From Nymphaea colorata (Eukaryota > Streptophyta > Magnoliopsida > Nymphaeales > Nymphaeaceae): DNA of 64,000 bases. The DNA is taken from assembly GCF_008831285.2 (NCBI RefSeq), contig NC_045149.1, forward strand, positions 19,421,035 to 19,485,034, written 5' to 3'. Positions within the stretch are counted from its first letter, which is position 1. Each line of letters opens with the position of its first letter. A model generated the notes under the pieces. It saw only the letters and a program-made list of their open reading frames with translations. It did not search any database and was not told where the DNA came from. Below, piece by piece: positions 47,195-59,345 of this stretch. The translations under genes were made by a program, and so were the position numbers.

Positions 47195-50100
47195 ATGTCG
47201 GAGATCGTGAAAGAAGCGTGGAGAAAGTACTTGATCCAGTTGCAGGCGCATCCTCTCAGAACGAAGGTGAGTTCTCCGTCGCGTTTTCCTCTTCATTTTG
47301 GCTAAAATTCGAGCTATATCTCTCAAGTATTTCTCTATTTTTTGTTGCTTGTTAGTCTCGAGATTTTGATGAATTTTCTCGCATCGTGCTCTGCGCGCTT
47401 GCTCGGGAAGTTGCAGAAGGATATGTAAATCCAATAGGGTGAGGAAAACAGAAGTCCGTTATCCGTTATGTTCCTTTGGCTATTCTAGTTATCCCGGAAG
47501 TGGTTCGACTACATATGAAGCATTGTGTAGTAATTCTTTCGGGAAGATAGACACTCATCGTCTAGATTCTGCTTTTTCGTCTCGCAAGTCTGTATTTTCT
47601 TGATCTACTTTGAAATGTTTGTTGTTTTGCGTGTTTCTCCTTTGTTTCTTTCATTCGAAAACTGGAATTCGAATTGCAATTAGTTTTTTGCTCAGTTCCT
47701 TGCATTATGATGCGCACAGTTTTAACTACGGGAAAAAGTTTTGTTCTTGTTCACTCAAGCACAAAGCGCAAGCTTCCTAGCTCAGGTTGCTGTCATTTCC
47801 TTTAAAGTTTTAATCTTTTCTCTGAGAATATAAGGGAATTTTCGACTGTTTATCTTCTACTTCTTCTGATCACTAAAAAGCGCGAGAAGTGAGAATGTTT
47901 TTCTTAGCTTTGAATTGTTTTTTATCAAAAGTTAGGCCTTAGTAGAAAACGTTTGCCAACTCTTCGCCTCCAAAAATTGGCCGGATGTCTTGCCCCGATA
48001 CCGGGACAGCCGCGCTTATAGTTTATGATTGTGGTATGGACAGGCGTGTGAAATTAAAGATAGACGCCATTTCCTAGCTCAGGTTGCTGTCATTTCCTTT
48101 AAAGTTTTAACTACGGGTTATCATGTTCATATGATCTTATAAAGAATTCTAAAAAGAAATTGAGATGTATTAAAATGCGAGTTTCGATCAAGGTAATGAA
48201 CAAATAATTTCCATCTATAATTCTGCATGGCTTTGGACACATGATGTCTATCTAGATTCAGTGGCTGACGGTTCATTTTCTTTATAATGTCGAGCATGAG
48301 TACCTGGTTGTGTCGCTTAAATAGGATACATGAGCATGAGCGACATATTGAAGGATGGTCCTCCTTGGTATCTCTGATCACCGCATTCCTTAAATAAAAT
48401 TGATCTTCCATTAGAACTTGCATGGCGTGAATAGACTATACTCAACCAGATTGTTGCTGGCATGAGGTGCATGACTTTCAGTGCTCAGGTTAGCAGGTCC
48501 TTCGTTATGAGAGTTCCATATTGACATGGAACGTGTAAATGCATGTGGCAGAGAGAATCGGAACAAAAAGAAAGGGGACATGGCTAACTACCTTGGGTAA
48601 ACCTGCAATATGGATTAACTTTATGGCGTGTGATGGCGTAGAAGGCAGATTACAAATTGCAACTTAATATTTCTGGAGCATAATTCTTTATAATTGTTCA
48701 ATTTGCTTTAGGAAACTGTCATTGATGAGGGAGCGCATAAAGCGCTGTAAATAGTGGAGTTTTTTTTTTTTTTTTTTTTTCTGATGAAACAACTTATGTG
48801 TCTCGAAGGATTCGAAAAAAATCGTTAAGAGCTTGAATGTTTCTATCACTTGGACAAATGGCAGCTCTTTGCTAATTGATTGAATATGAACGGTTTCATA
48901 GACCTTTTCCCTTTCTACTTTTACAGGCAGTGACAGCGGGTGTTTTGGCTGGATTTAGTGATGCTGTAGCACAAAAAATTTCTGGAATTCAAAAGATTCA
49001 GCTACGGAGGTTGCTTCTTATCATGGTATTTTTTGTGATTCCATTGCAGATATATGAGGGCATTTATGGTGATTTCCTCTTGAAACCCTGCATTCTTATC
49101 ATAGTCTTAAATACCATCCTCAGGAAGGTTTGTGTCAGATATCTTTTTAAAATTTCGCTCTTTGTGGGAAACCTCGAAAGTTCAAAAATTTTAAAAATAT
49201 AGAGAATAACACAGAAAATATGAAATTTTATTAATTGTCTACTTTTTCTCTTATTAAAAATTGGAAAACATTAATAAAAATTTCTTAAATTATAAAGAAA
49301 CAATAAGAAAATATTGTGACATGATTGTGATATTTTTATTTTCTGTAAATGTTTTGAAATATCACAGTATACTATTTTGTCAATAGCATCAGTCAGCTTA
49401 ATGTTGTGATATATTCAGAATATTTGTGATATTTGTGTCTTTGATTTTTACATCCTGTAAGGCAGAAATTGAGTAAACCCAACGCTATGCTTTACATTAT
49501 AGGACCCATCACTTCAACTGGGATGATAAAATTGTTTTTCATGGTTGACCGAAGCCTATTCCTGTCTTGAAGCTGTGCTGCAAGCCTGCATGTGCTCTGT
49601 TGGCTCCTTACCAATACATATCATTGTGCATTCAATTTTTACACTAATATGGCAATAATTATATGAGGCTTCCTGGAAAGTCTTGTTATGCTTCTCTTTC
49701 TTTTCTAATAGCCCCTGAAATATTAGTCTCTTTTAAGTTTAGTCATGCAAGTTCTGCTGACATTCTTGGGGTTCGGAGACCTTACTTCAGTTCACTTGTT
49801 TCAGGTATAAATCCATTTGTGTACATCTAAGCAGTGCTATTAGTGAAAGATCTCCTAGCTTAACCTGTCCATTAGAGCATTATATGGTTGCGTCTTATAT
49901 GAGGAAACAGGAATGTGCTTTGACATGCTTATGAAAATGGAAAGCTTTGACATGCTTATGAAAATGGAAAGCTTTAAATATCAAAGTTTGTGAAAAAGAA
50001 AAAAAGGCGGGGCATGGATTTTGGACATGATAAATTTATGACTTGCTTTGTAAGGCTAATGATTTCCCACATCCTTTAAAAAGAACTGAAAGGCTCATGG

Positions 50101-53036
50101 TGGGAATCCAGCAATTTTGCAACTTAATCTAATTGCTGTAGCTTACAAAAAAATTTTTGAAAATTCCCCAGATTGAATATTTGAACAACAGAAAATCTGT
50201 TGACAACTTGTAGAAACTGAGTGTTAATGCAAGTGCCATTCTCGTGGCTTTGCATATCTGATTTCTTCCATCTCAGAGGCACTTCAATGATATGGGTCGA
50301 AATACACGTCTCATTTTGAATGAAATGATAGTTTCGTCGCCATCTGTTAGATTCCTTATGCAGCAGATAATGTTGGTTTTCTAGAGCATGCTAATTCCAT
50401 CGCTTTTATAGTTCATGATATTGCTGTTAATTGGGCCATCAACATGTAATGTCTTTGTTACATAGTCTTGAATTGCATTGGTAGTATTTTGAAGATATGT
50501 TACTTTATGAAAACTCAGCTGTATGGCTTTGCCTATGGAGGGCCATTTGGTCACTTTCTGCACAAGCTGATCGATGCTATTTTCGGAAGGAGAAAAGACA
50601 ACAAAACTGTGCTTAAGAAGGTATGCAAATCATATATGTTGATGATACATAGTGTTATTGGTAAATCCAACTAACTAAAATTGATTATTGTTTCCTCGTT
50701 GTCTGCTCTGTCCTGAGTGCGATAACATTATTAGGCTTGTCAGTTGTATATACCATTTGGGTCAATGTCTGTAAGAACTTTTAATGTTTGGTTGTTTCGT
50801 GTATTCATTTTTTCGGGTTTCCTATTTTGATAATTAGAGTTTCTTTTTTTCAGGTGATATTGGAACAACTGACATCTTCACCTTGGAACAACTTTGTCTT
50901 CATGATGTACTACGGCTTGGTCGTTGAAGGTGAGATGTGCTTTGTGTTTTAGCTCTTGAGAGGAAATCCAATAAGGGGCACAAAGTTTATTGTTCAGTTC
51001 GTGCACTTTTGATTTTATCTATTAAATTATAAGAGAATGGCATGGTTTCTAGCATGGCTCACATGGATATCATCCAATCACCACAAAGGCTGTGCCTTAG
51101 GGTGTTCTTGATGGACAAAATGAGCTGTTCTGACTGGAAATGGCACACAGCATCTGGAACTTCGTCCTAATTCCTTCTTCCAAATTTATTATGTCGCAAG
51201 TGTGAGCTATCTTGGTGATTTAAATTTGTCCATACAGACCATTATCTGTGGTCCCTTGAAGTGAAGTGTGTTCTCTTTTTCTGGTAACAATATTTTTTAC
51301 TGAAGCTATCTACATTGTATAATTTGTATTCCTCTCTACATGTTCCACAATCTCCTAGTTAAGCAAGCATGGGCACGGAAAGTGTTCTACATCTCATTAT
51401 AATGATGACTGGCCATAAATGGCAATATTGTTTCATCTGTTCTGGAGTTTACTTTCCAGTTGCAGTTCTTCTCTACATTGATTTCATTTTAGTGAACTTG
51501 CAGACTTTGTAGTTCTATGAAATCTGATTGTGCTCATTCTTTCTGTTTTGGAAACGTAGGAAGACCATGGAGTCTGGTGACGAGTAAAGTTAGACGCGAT
51601 TATCCCTCTATACAGTTGACTGCTTGGAGGGTATGCTAACAGAATTGTCCATGCACTATTTTGCTCTTTATGGATACCATTTGAAAATAGTTGGTGATTT
51701 GTTTTGTCTTGTCCAATGAATGGTATGCAGTTTTGGCCGATCGTCGGTTGGGTGAACTATCAGTATATGCCATTGCAGTTCCGTGTCCTCTTTCACAGCT
51801 TTGTTGCATCCTGTTGGTATGTTCCCACCTTTTTTCTGTTTTACCTTTCCTGCCTAGCGTTTTCCTCGTAAACTCATTCACGCCTGTAGTATCATGTGGA
51901 AAATTGGACATCTTGTTGGCTATAGAGGCGAATACATTTAATAACGATCTTTAGGAAGATATGACAACTTGTCAAGTTGATACTCGGCCAACAAAATGAA
52001 GTGCAAAACATGGAGCACTTCTTTTTTGCAAGTAGTACTTTTTCTACTATCAAAACTTTTCCTGCCATAGAGACAACCTGGCAATTTGCGTTGCTAACGG
52101 TTGTTCTTCCGTTTGACTTGGATACCTCATATGCAACGACACTAGCTATAGCTATTTTAGTTTAAAGTTTTAAACACATTTTCCATCTTCAGTAAAATAT
52201 AAGAATTGGGAGGAATGCTGTTGATCATTTACAGTTTAAAATTTGCGTCTGTACAAACTATAGGCCTCAAAATTTGATCTTTTGTAAAGATTTGGTCAAA
52301 TCACTGGCTAAGTAACGGTTACCATTCTAAGTGTTGACGAGTAAAACCATATCGGGGAAGGTTCATGCAGGTCTATTTTTATCCAAAAGCTCGGTCATAT
52401 CTTGGATCTGGTTTTGTCCAAGACTTCGGATACGTCTTTTCCATTTATTTATTCTGCTGTCCAATTTTGTCCTTTATGCTAAGGCGACATAACTTCTCAA
52501 GGGGCCGTCGTTCAGATGTATATTATATTTGAAGGTAAAAAAAATTAGTCTGACATAATAGTTGTGCTCCTACATTGATTGGAAGGACGAAATTTTAGGT
52601 AAATGGTAGCTACCAAGTACATGAGATTCCTCAGATCTCACCGCCACCACAACTTCAGAATGGGCCATGGTGAAATGTGTAAAACAAAGTCCGAATACAA
52701 GTCTTACCGCGACTGCGTATTGTGGACCAAGTAGGCGCCAGTACTGAATTTTCTGTGTGTTTATTAGATAAGCATTAGAATCTCTCTCTCTTTTGGTCCC
52801 CCATAGGCCATAAGGAACGTCTCTAGAACCTTTACACGCGCTAGTGTTGTCTACATGTGTACCACTTGCTTCATTTATTGTAACATTTAAAATTCAAGAT
52901 GTTCTCCTTTCTTTTTCATTTCAGGCAATTGAAAAATCATCAATCCACGATCTTTACGATGTTTCTGTTTTTTCGGATTTCCAGGGGAATATATCTAAAC
53001 CTCCGTGCCAGGTCTCTGGTCATCAAGCAAGCCTGA
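47195..53036 (+). CDS. PMP22: Peroxisomal membrane protein PMP22 (Mpv17/PMP22 family)
   Basis: Seven exons: 47195-47266, 48927-49025, 50519-50620, 50854-50929, 51560-51630, 51731-51816, 52985-53036. They encode 185 residues; Arabidopsis PMP22 has 190. Family strings run throughout: YLIQLQAHPLRTKAVTAGVLAGFSDAVAQK, GIQKIQLRR, GPFGHFLHK, VILEQLTSSPWNN, PSIQLTAWRFWPIVGWVNYQYMPLQFRVLFHS and the C-terminal WGIYLNLRARS. Four hydrophobic membrane segments are expected. The protein is an integral peroxisomal membrane protein, and relatives form small-solute channels. The start is the first ATG after a CT-rich leader. The last exon encodes only 17 residues; an acceptor at 52925 gives a longer but unconserved frame and was not chosen. 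Introns 1 and 2 are about 1.7 and 1.5 kb. Confidence 0.94.
47774..48117. repeat. 40-bp dispersed direct repeat in PMP22 intron 1
   Basis: TTCCTAGCTCAGGTTGCTGT and the following 20 bases are identical at 47774-47813 and 48071-48110. The second copy is continued by AGTTTTAACTACGGG (to 48117), which matches 47718-47732 instead. Confidence 0.9.
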
Positions 53037-53280
53037 GGGAGGAGGAGTTGCAGCGAAAGCTGAAGTTTGGGCAGTTCCAGCTACTCTGATTTCCCGTCTC
53101 ATACTAGATATGGGTGAGAGTGAATTTTTGGTACGCCGCCTCCTCCTCTGTAACACTCAGCTTGAAGATTGGATATCGACTGTAATAAGATATTATCTAA
53201 CAGTATGGAATATTGCTATGGTTGTTTTCGTAGCCATGTTTTAGATGAACGGCATTCGAGTACCGTAAATGGGGTTTCAC

Positions 53281-53443
53281 TCTCAACGGTCCACAATAAA
53301 CGCTCTACAAACCGTTAAGTTGCGTATCAACGGTTCTCAATACATACATGTTATCCATTAACGGTGGTCGGGGTGCTCCAAGCTATTGGTTACCTTTGGC
53401 CTAATCTGTGATCCCAACAGCTGGACCTTGAGCATCAACGGTC
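53281..53443. promoter_or_regulatory. Cluster of five AACGG cores (MYB/MSA-like)
   Basis: TCTCAACGGTCC (53281), ACCGTTAAG (53311, reverse), TATCAACGGTTC (53326), ATTAACGGTGG (53357) and CATCAACGGTC (53433) lie within 163 bp, just beyond the PMP22 stop. The core matches the MYB3R-bound mitosis-specific activator. No gene start is recognisable nearby, so function is open. Confidence 0.3.
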
Positions 53444-53449
53444 TTGTGG

Positions 53450-54480
53450 CATGGACAGAATCTTTCCACTGGGAAACAGTGGGTTGCTGGAGATGGCAAC
53501 GATGAGTTGCTACGCTAAATTATGTTTCAGGGCGTTCATGAGTAGAAGGTAGGACCCGAGAGGCCGGCATGAACATTGTATTTCGATCTACAAGGGATGT
53601 GCTGGAAACATGCAATCAACGAAGGCATGTCAATCTTGAAAATCTTATATTGGATGGAAGGGCGAGCAACCAAAAGGTAGGTAGAGTTCATCTCTATTTT
53701 CCTAAAAAACCACGAAATTTTGGTTATTCATCAACTAGTGATCTGTTGCTCGTTCGATCATTAATTCAGAAAGAGAGCGTAGGGGCGTGGAAACTGCCTA
53801 CGGTATGAATGGACGGGGAGTTTACATCTTCGTCAAACCCAAAATCAAGCATCTGGGGCCAGCCTTTCTTCATTATGAGAGCTGATCATGACCCATTGTG
53901 AGGGCCAAGAAACAAATGTTGCATTTCTTTAATCAGAATAAAAGCGTCATCTTCGTAATCTTAAAGTATATCAAGGCAGCAAATGACATACGACATGAAT
54001 AACAATATGTTATCTCCATTGCCGCCGTCATAATGCTCTTCATCAACGAAGGCATTGTCCGAGTTAGCTGAGTCTCCTTTTTCATCAGTCATAGCGACTG
54101 TATCCTTGAAGGGTTTTGGACTAGGCCCGACCTGTCTCAACCCCATCGTCACATGAGCTTTAGTCGAGTCCAGAAAAAACTTGGACGGAAGTTGGATTTT
54201 ATAGTCACGGCACTGGGAACGCAACCTGACCCAACCTCTAGCAAATATAGCACGACTGATTTGAACTTCTTACATTTTTTATGTTAACTAACGTCAAAAG
54301 TATACAAGAAAATTTTGATAAGACGAGAAAAATAAGAAGATTTTTTTTATTATTTGACTTCTCACAAAAATTATGCTATCATAAAACTAATATGTAAACA
54401 AATTTATTTGGAGTCTGCACATTCTGCATTTATTTGGCTTAAACAAATTTATCGGGCGAGGGTCTGCGGATGACCTCTTA
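53450..54480. other. Intergenic, no gene recognised
   Basis: Frames at 53569-53808 (+) and 53961-54224 (-) carry no known domain. Confidence 0.4.
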
Positions 54481-55080
54481 ACTTTGGAACCCAAGTCCGG
54501 CTACCGGTCCGGGTCAAACAACCGGGGAGGGAAGGGAAGAGCCCGGCAAGAGGGATGACGGGCCGAACGAGTAGGTGGTTTGTCGGCTTGGCTTGGCTCG
54601 ACTAGCGACGCGCCACCTCATTGGCGAGGAAACGGAGGAGAGGTGCCCACAACCAAGACAAAAGAATATAAAAGAAGTATAAACAAACGAAACCCTCAAG
54701 AAAAATAATAGTAAACAATTCCGAAGAATATCTTGGCAGGGAAGAGACCGGAATATCCGGTCGCGGCCTGAAGAATCCGGCGAAGCGTGGCCGAAAGGGG
54801 ACCCCGAAGGACGGAAACGAGCAAAAGAATGGCATTTCACCAGAGAGAGAACTGCTGGTTAACGCTCCTGCGAGTAACTAGTGCCCCACTGCTTTGAAGG
54901 AATAACGGAACTGCCACGCCAACGGCCAATCTAACCCAAAGTTGCCAAGGTCGGTAATCCAGCCATTTTTTTTTTAGGTGGGGGAATCGGGTCTGGTTAG
55001 ACTGAAGTATCCGTGAGCATAAACCGGCAGAACTTGGGCTTGACATGGCCGGCGACCGAGTAGCACGACGATCCGATTTA
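54481..55080. other. GC-richer patch with unrecognised minus-strand frames
   Basis: Minus frames of 69 and 108 codons (55046-54837 and 54840-54514) abut each other, but neither resembles a known protein. It looks like promoter/leader sequence of a lost gene or a transposon fragment. Confidence 0.25.
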
Positions 55081-55546
55081 AAGTAAATCGGCTCCCAAAG
55101 ATCTCTTCATGCACATCAAATGCCTATTCATTCATTTAAGTTGACCTCAGTCCTTCCATCTTGATTTGTCTTCAAATGCACTTCTTGGTCCCTATTCTTT
55201 TGTTAAATCGTGACCCTAATTGCTCTCCATGGGATTTTAGTTCATTGATCAGGTAGATGACCACTCTTAGGGCAGACGAAATGAAGACTAATTACTTTGG
55301 GCCCAGCTCCACCTACCAACATATCCACCGATTGAGCAAGAGGAAAGCAGTCCGAAGGCACACTCATTTCTCTTATTTTCAAGGTTTTAGGCCGTAGTGA
55401 CATTAGCCATGACAACAATGCATCTTTTAATTCAAACACCACTTAGACCGGACCGGAGAGACATAGAACTAGAGACCTACTATCTATGACTTTTAAAAGA
55501 AACCTCCACATATATATTACAAACCTTGTAACTTGTAACTGTACTT

Positions 55547-55572
55547 TATATATATATATATATATATATATA
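55547..55572. repeat. (TA)13 microsatellite
   Basis: Twenty-six bases of alternating TA in otherwise unique intergenic sequence. Confidence 0.93.
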
Positions 55573-55897
55573 GGGAAGGAGAGATGAAAGGAAAAAAGAA
55601 GGACAAAAAACTTAGCTTTCATAATGATACTCTTAATCACAAACTCAATATTCTTGACATTATCAAGATAACACCCTCTAATATCACTCAATCCAATCCG
55701 TTGCGCTGCCCATAAAACCGGATCCTATTAATGTTCAAAAGAATTTATTTGGCACGTACCTAGTCAGCATGAAATATCTGACCCCATGTGTCGACCAATT
55801 ATAATAGCGGCCTTTATGAGCCGGAAGAGGACCGACCATTTAATCGGGTCGACGACTAGTCCCTCTTCATTGGAAACACAGCCGCTCGGTCGCTCAC

Positions 55898-55942
55898 CAC
55901 GTGCTCGTGGAAACCTGCCCGTCTGAGTTGTGTTCCTATAAA
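55898..55942 (+). promoter_or_regulatory. Orphan promoter-like patch: G-box and TATA box
   Basis: CACGTG (55898-55903) is followed 33 bp later by CCTATAAATGAGGA (TATAAA at 55937-55942), a spacing and composition typical of plant core promoters. No coding exon follows within a kilobase that I can recognise. Confidence 0.35.
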
Positions 55943-55999
55943 TGAGGAGAAAGAGAATTCGGTTGCGCGACCTGAACAGTGAACTCCTACCAGTTCCCG

Positions 56000-57900
56000 G
56001 CGTTTTTTCCGTTTAAAGTTTCCATTTGTGAGCCTTTAATGGAATGTACAACATGCCAGTATGCCGCCCCTTTGCCCAAGTCTCCACATTACGCATTTAA
56101 GATAATTCGATATGAGCAGCAGCCCTAAAGGTAAGACAATGTAAAGGATGCCAGGTTGAAGACTCTGAATCAAGTTTAGATCTTGGGATCTTTTATTGCT
56201 GTTTTCGTATTTCTGATAGTAGGAGCTTATTCTCGATTAAAAAAAAGTGTCTACGAACAAATATAACACGTTACTTTGTCTAATGCCGGTTATTCAACCA
56301 ATGCAATCACTCCATACCCAACAGTGTCGACCAGATATCTTTGTCATATCATGCCAATGTTTACAAAATTTTATTTCAATAGCATGAGAACATCTCCTGC
56401 GCATGATCTGGCAGAGTTCAGCCAAATCCAAGCTTGTCGGTAGGATTAAAAAAAGACGCAAAAATCAAAATGAAACTTATCACCTCATATATATAATGTA
56501 TGCAATAGTTAAAATGAGACTTATCACCTCATATATATAATTCATGCAATAGTTATGTCACTTTTGAATGATGAGAAAAGCCATGATGGCTTCTCAAACT
56601 TTTTTCTGTTTGCAGAATGAAAAAGAAGAACTTGAAAGCAATTTATATTTCTTCAAAGAATAGCTTATATTCACGAAAGGTTCACTCACACACAACCCAA
56701 CAACATAAAACGATGGACGGAAAATAGTAAATGGTATATCTAAGGGAAAGCGTATAACTCAGCTCCATGGCGTTTGATTAGTTAATGTGAAAAACAAGTC
56801 CCTTATATTCTTTTTGAAGCAAAAGAACACGGCCATCGGAAACATCAGCTACCTCTAACAACCAGACAGGAAATAGAGAGAGAGACGCCAACATGTTGAA
56901 ATGAAGCTTTCCATGTGACCATGCTGGCGCTTCCTCGTCCCTTGGCTTCCTGTTCCTGGTGCTCACATGCACGAAGCCAGAAAACACGCAGCCCCACCCA
57001 CATGCGCAATCCTCGACACGTTTTCTTTTCCCCTATCATATGCTATTACGCTCCCATGCATATCAGCACGCTCACGTGAGAGGTTGCCCATCCGTCCTCC
57101 TTTCTTCCTCTTCATCTACTTTTGAAAGTAAATAGTAAACATAGTACCATGTTAACAGTCACTAGTTTATATATATATATATATACATAATCGCCTAACA
57201 TCAATGCGACAATCATTACGCGAACAACAAATTTTATGAGAATGATCAGTCTCAGCATTCAACACGACCAACTGGATTATTGCTAGAAATATTCACGTTA
57301 TAATAAAAGAAACCAATGTAAGCATTCAGTCGAATCCATAAAAACATGCGTCCTTTCTCAATGTACAAAAAGAAAGAGTAATTGTACGAATCCCGTGCGC
57401 TAGAAAGAGGATTCACTACAACCATCTTCGCTCCGGCGACTCTATCTTGCTCGACCAGCTTCCAAAGACACGTGAATGTCGGACAAAGTAAGCTCGGTAG
57501 TCCACGATGGCACACAAATCATTACATGAGAGAGTCCCCCCTAACATCGAGCGCCCCGCCATGACCGAGACTTAGCCGGCCAAGGAAGCCCATCTCTTCC
57601 ACCTGCGAACCTGCAGAAGCACAGTTCCCGGAGAGGAAACCAAAGGCTGTAGCTACTCGCGTGTCCAGCAGAGCTACCCACCTGTTCCTATTCGACAGGA
57701 GCCGAGTCTTCCCTCCGCAGGCAGAAGCCAAGCCATTTAGAGGCAACTATCCTCCGTGACGATCTGCATTCTCCAGCACCATCATCATCAGCACGAATGT
57801 CCATCATCGTTATCAATCAGAGCATCCAAAATGGGGAAGGAACAGTAACCCACATCATCGATCAGAGCATCACCATGACCTCGATCCATCGCGCCGTTGA
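56000..57900. other. Intergenic, no gene recognised
   Basis: It holds a 40-bp imperfect direct repeat (ACTTATCACCTCATATATATAAT, about 56473 and 56519) and an AT run near 57168-57184. The last few hundred bases are probably the 3' UTR of the gene at 57936. Confidence 0.4.
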
Positions 57901-57935
57901 GTTCCGCGGTTGGGTCCCGCGGCCACGTCGACGTC

Positions 57936-58289
57936 CTACGTGTCGCAGCCGACCCACCTGGCAAGCTGAGTCGGATTCACGATCCCCGGGAGGTGGACGC
58001 CGTCGTTCTTGAGAAGGCAGGAGAGGTCAACGTAGGCCTCGCGGGAATGCGGCTGCTGGGCTGTCGGCGCCGTCTCGGCTTCCTTCTTGGGGAACCTGCG
58101 GCCGAGGAGGGTGCCGCGGCTTAGGAACTCGTGGGCCATGTAACACGCGAGGAGGTAGTTGGTCGGCGTCGGCGTCGGCTTCAGCTCGGCGTGGCTCGTG
58201 GACGGCCTCCTTGACGCCCCGGCGTCAACCCCGTCCTTCAACCTCCTCCTCTTTGACGCCCTCTCGTCCACGTGGTTGCTGCTGGACAT
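57936..58289 (-). CDS. Small plant-specific protein, EDA6-like, copy 1
   Basis: An intronless 117-residue protein. The N-terminus is basic (ERASKRRRLKDG, a likely nuclear signal). The middle has the family motif NYLLACYMAHEFLSRGTLLG, and the C-terminus CLLKNDGVHLPGIVNPTQLARWV. I remember this pairing (LLAxYxAxEFLTKGTLFG ... DGVHIPGIVNPTQLARW) from plant proteins annotated EMBRYO SAC DEVELOPMENT ARREST 6, whose biochemical role is unknown. The frame is open upstream to 58694, but the next in-frame ATG there lies before the TATA box (58630-58623), so the start at 58289 is preferred. Copy 2 at 62879 is about 65% identical over the conserved parts and points the other way. Confidence 0.82.
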   Translation of the reverse strand: MSSSNHVDERASKRRRLKDGVDAGASRRPSTSHAELKPTPTPTNYLLACYMAHEFLSRGTLLGRRFPKKEAETAPTAQQPHSREAYVDLSCLLKNDGVHLPGIVNPTQLARWVGCDT

Positions 58290-58622
58290 CGTACCGGTAA
58301 TCAAGCGACACGTCAGCAGCGCAATTTGCCCCGTCCAGACGAAGACGAAGAAAATAAGAGGAATCTCAAGAGACGATAAAAATTGGAAAAAAAAAAAAAA
58401 AACCAGAGGCAGGTAACAAAAGTAGGTGATTGTCAAGGGTACGTGGATCAGGCGATAGATATCAAGATTCCCGGCGAGATTTGCCGGAAAACGGCAACAT
58501 ATCTGCCGGAAAACACGTCTCCGACGGTGCGCAAATGAGCAACCCAAAAGCGAGAAGGGAACAGAAAGAAGAGAGAGAGAGAAAAGAAAGAAGGGGGAAG
58601 TGGAAGAGGGGGCGGGCGCGTG

Positions 58623-58630
58623 TATATATA
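58623..58630 (-). promoter_or_regulatory. TATA box of EDA6-like copy 1
   Basis: TATATATA on the minus strand lies about 335 bp upstream of the start codon. It is preceded by CTCAGGGGGCTTTC, which resembles the same position in copy 2. Confidence 0.6.
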
Positions 58631-59261
58631 GAAGAATTACGTAAAGAAAGCCCCCTGAGTTTCCATAAATATCGAGATTGCCATTAGGGCACAATGTGGC
58701 AGATTACTGAAACTCTCCCCAGGATTTCTGAAAAGACGTGAGCGGGTGCCTCCGTGGACGACGGGAAATGCTTCCCCTCGCGGGTCCAAACGGACCGGGT
58801 TCGGATATCCAACTTCGGACACGACAAACGTCGATCTCGAATAGCATCGTGCTTGTAAGATCCGTATTTGGATTTTGATTTGAATCCGAACTTTTTCTTG
58901 GCTCCCTATATATTGGTGGTACCTACCATGAAAAGTTTGGACTTTGGATCCGAAGTTTGATATCGTTCCGAGTTCAAGTCGGCGGTTTGGATCGATACTT
59001 GAAATCCAGTCGCTCACTTTGCAGGGTGGAGCCACTTTAAACAATTGACCAAAGACTTGCTTATATTACACTGCAGACTTATTTATTGCTCAAGATGGAC
59101 GTCCGATTGGCTTGACCTGGTCTGTTCCTGCTCTTCAACCGCCAACTTGGTCAAAACCATATAGCTACAAAGAAACTTACTTCAAGAGCTCTCTTGAAGA
59201 AAAAATCACAAAAACTTCTAATTTATTGAATGGATCGGGGTCAATGATCCTCTTTCTCTCT

Positions 59262-59345
59262 CTAAAGGGCCTAGTACTATAGCTGGTCGGGTTGGTAGGT
59301 AAGTAAAGGGCATGTCATCAGTTCAAATCTCATGGTGGTTAGGTT
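59262..59345 (+). mobile_element. SINE fragment
   Basis: AAGGGCCTAGTACTATAGCTGG carries an A-box-like TAGCTGGTCGGGTTGG and a B-box-like CAGTTCAAATCTC 30 bp later, closely parallel to the SINE at 39385-39615. It ends in a TC-rich run, and TC-rich sequence also precedes it, so the target duplication cannot be separated from the microsatellite. Confidence 0.5.

Noticed and set aside
52925-53089. Alternative last exon of PMP22 from an acceptor near 52925
   Set aside because: It would lose the conserved WGIYLNLRARS end, which the acceptor at 52984 restores in frame.
57936-58694. 252-residue protein starting at 58694
   Set aside because: The upstream ATG precedes the TATA box at 58630-58623; conservation with copy 2 centres on the frame after 58289.
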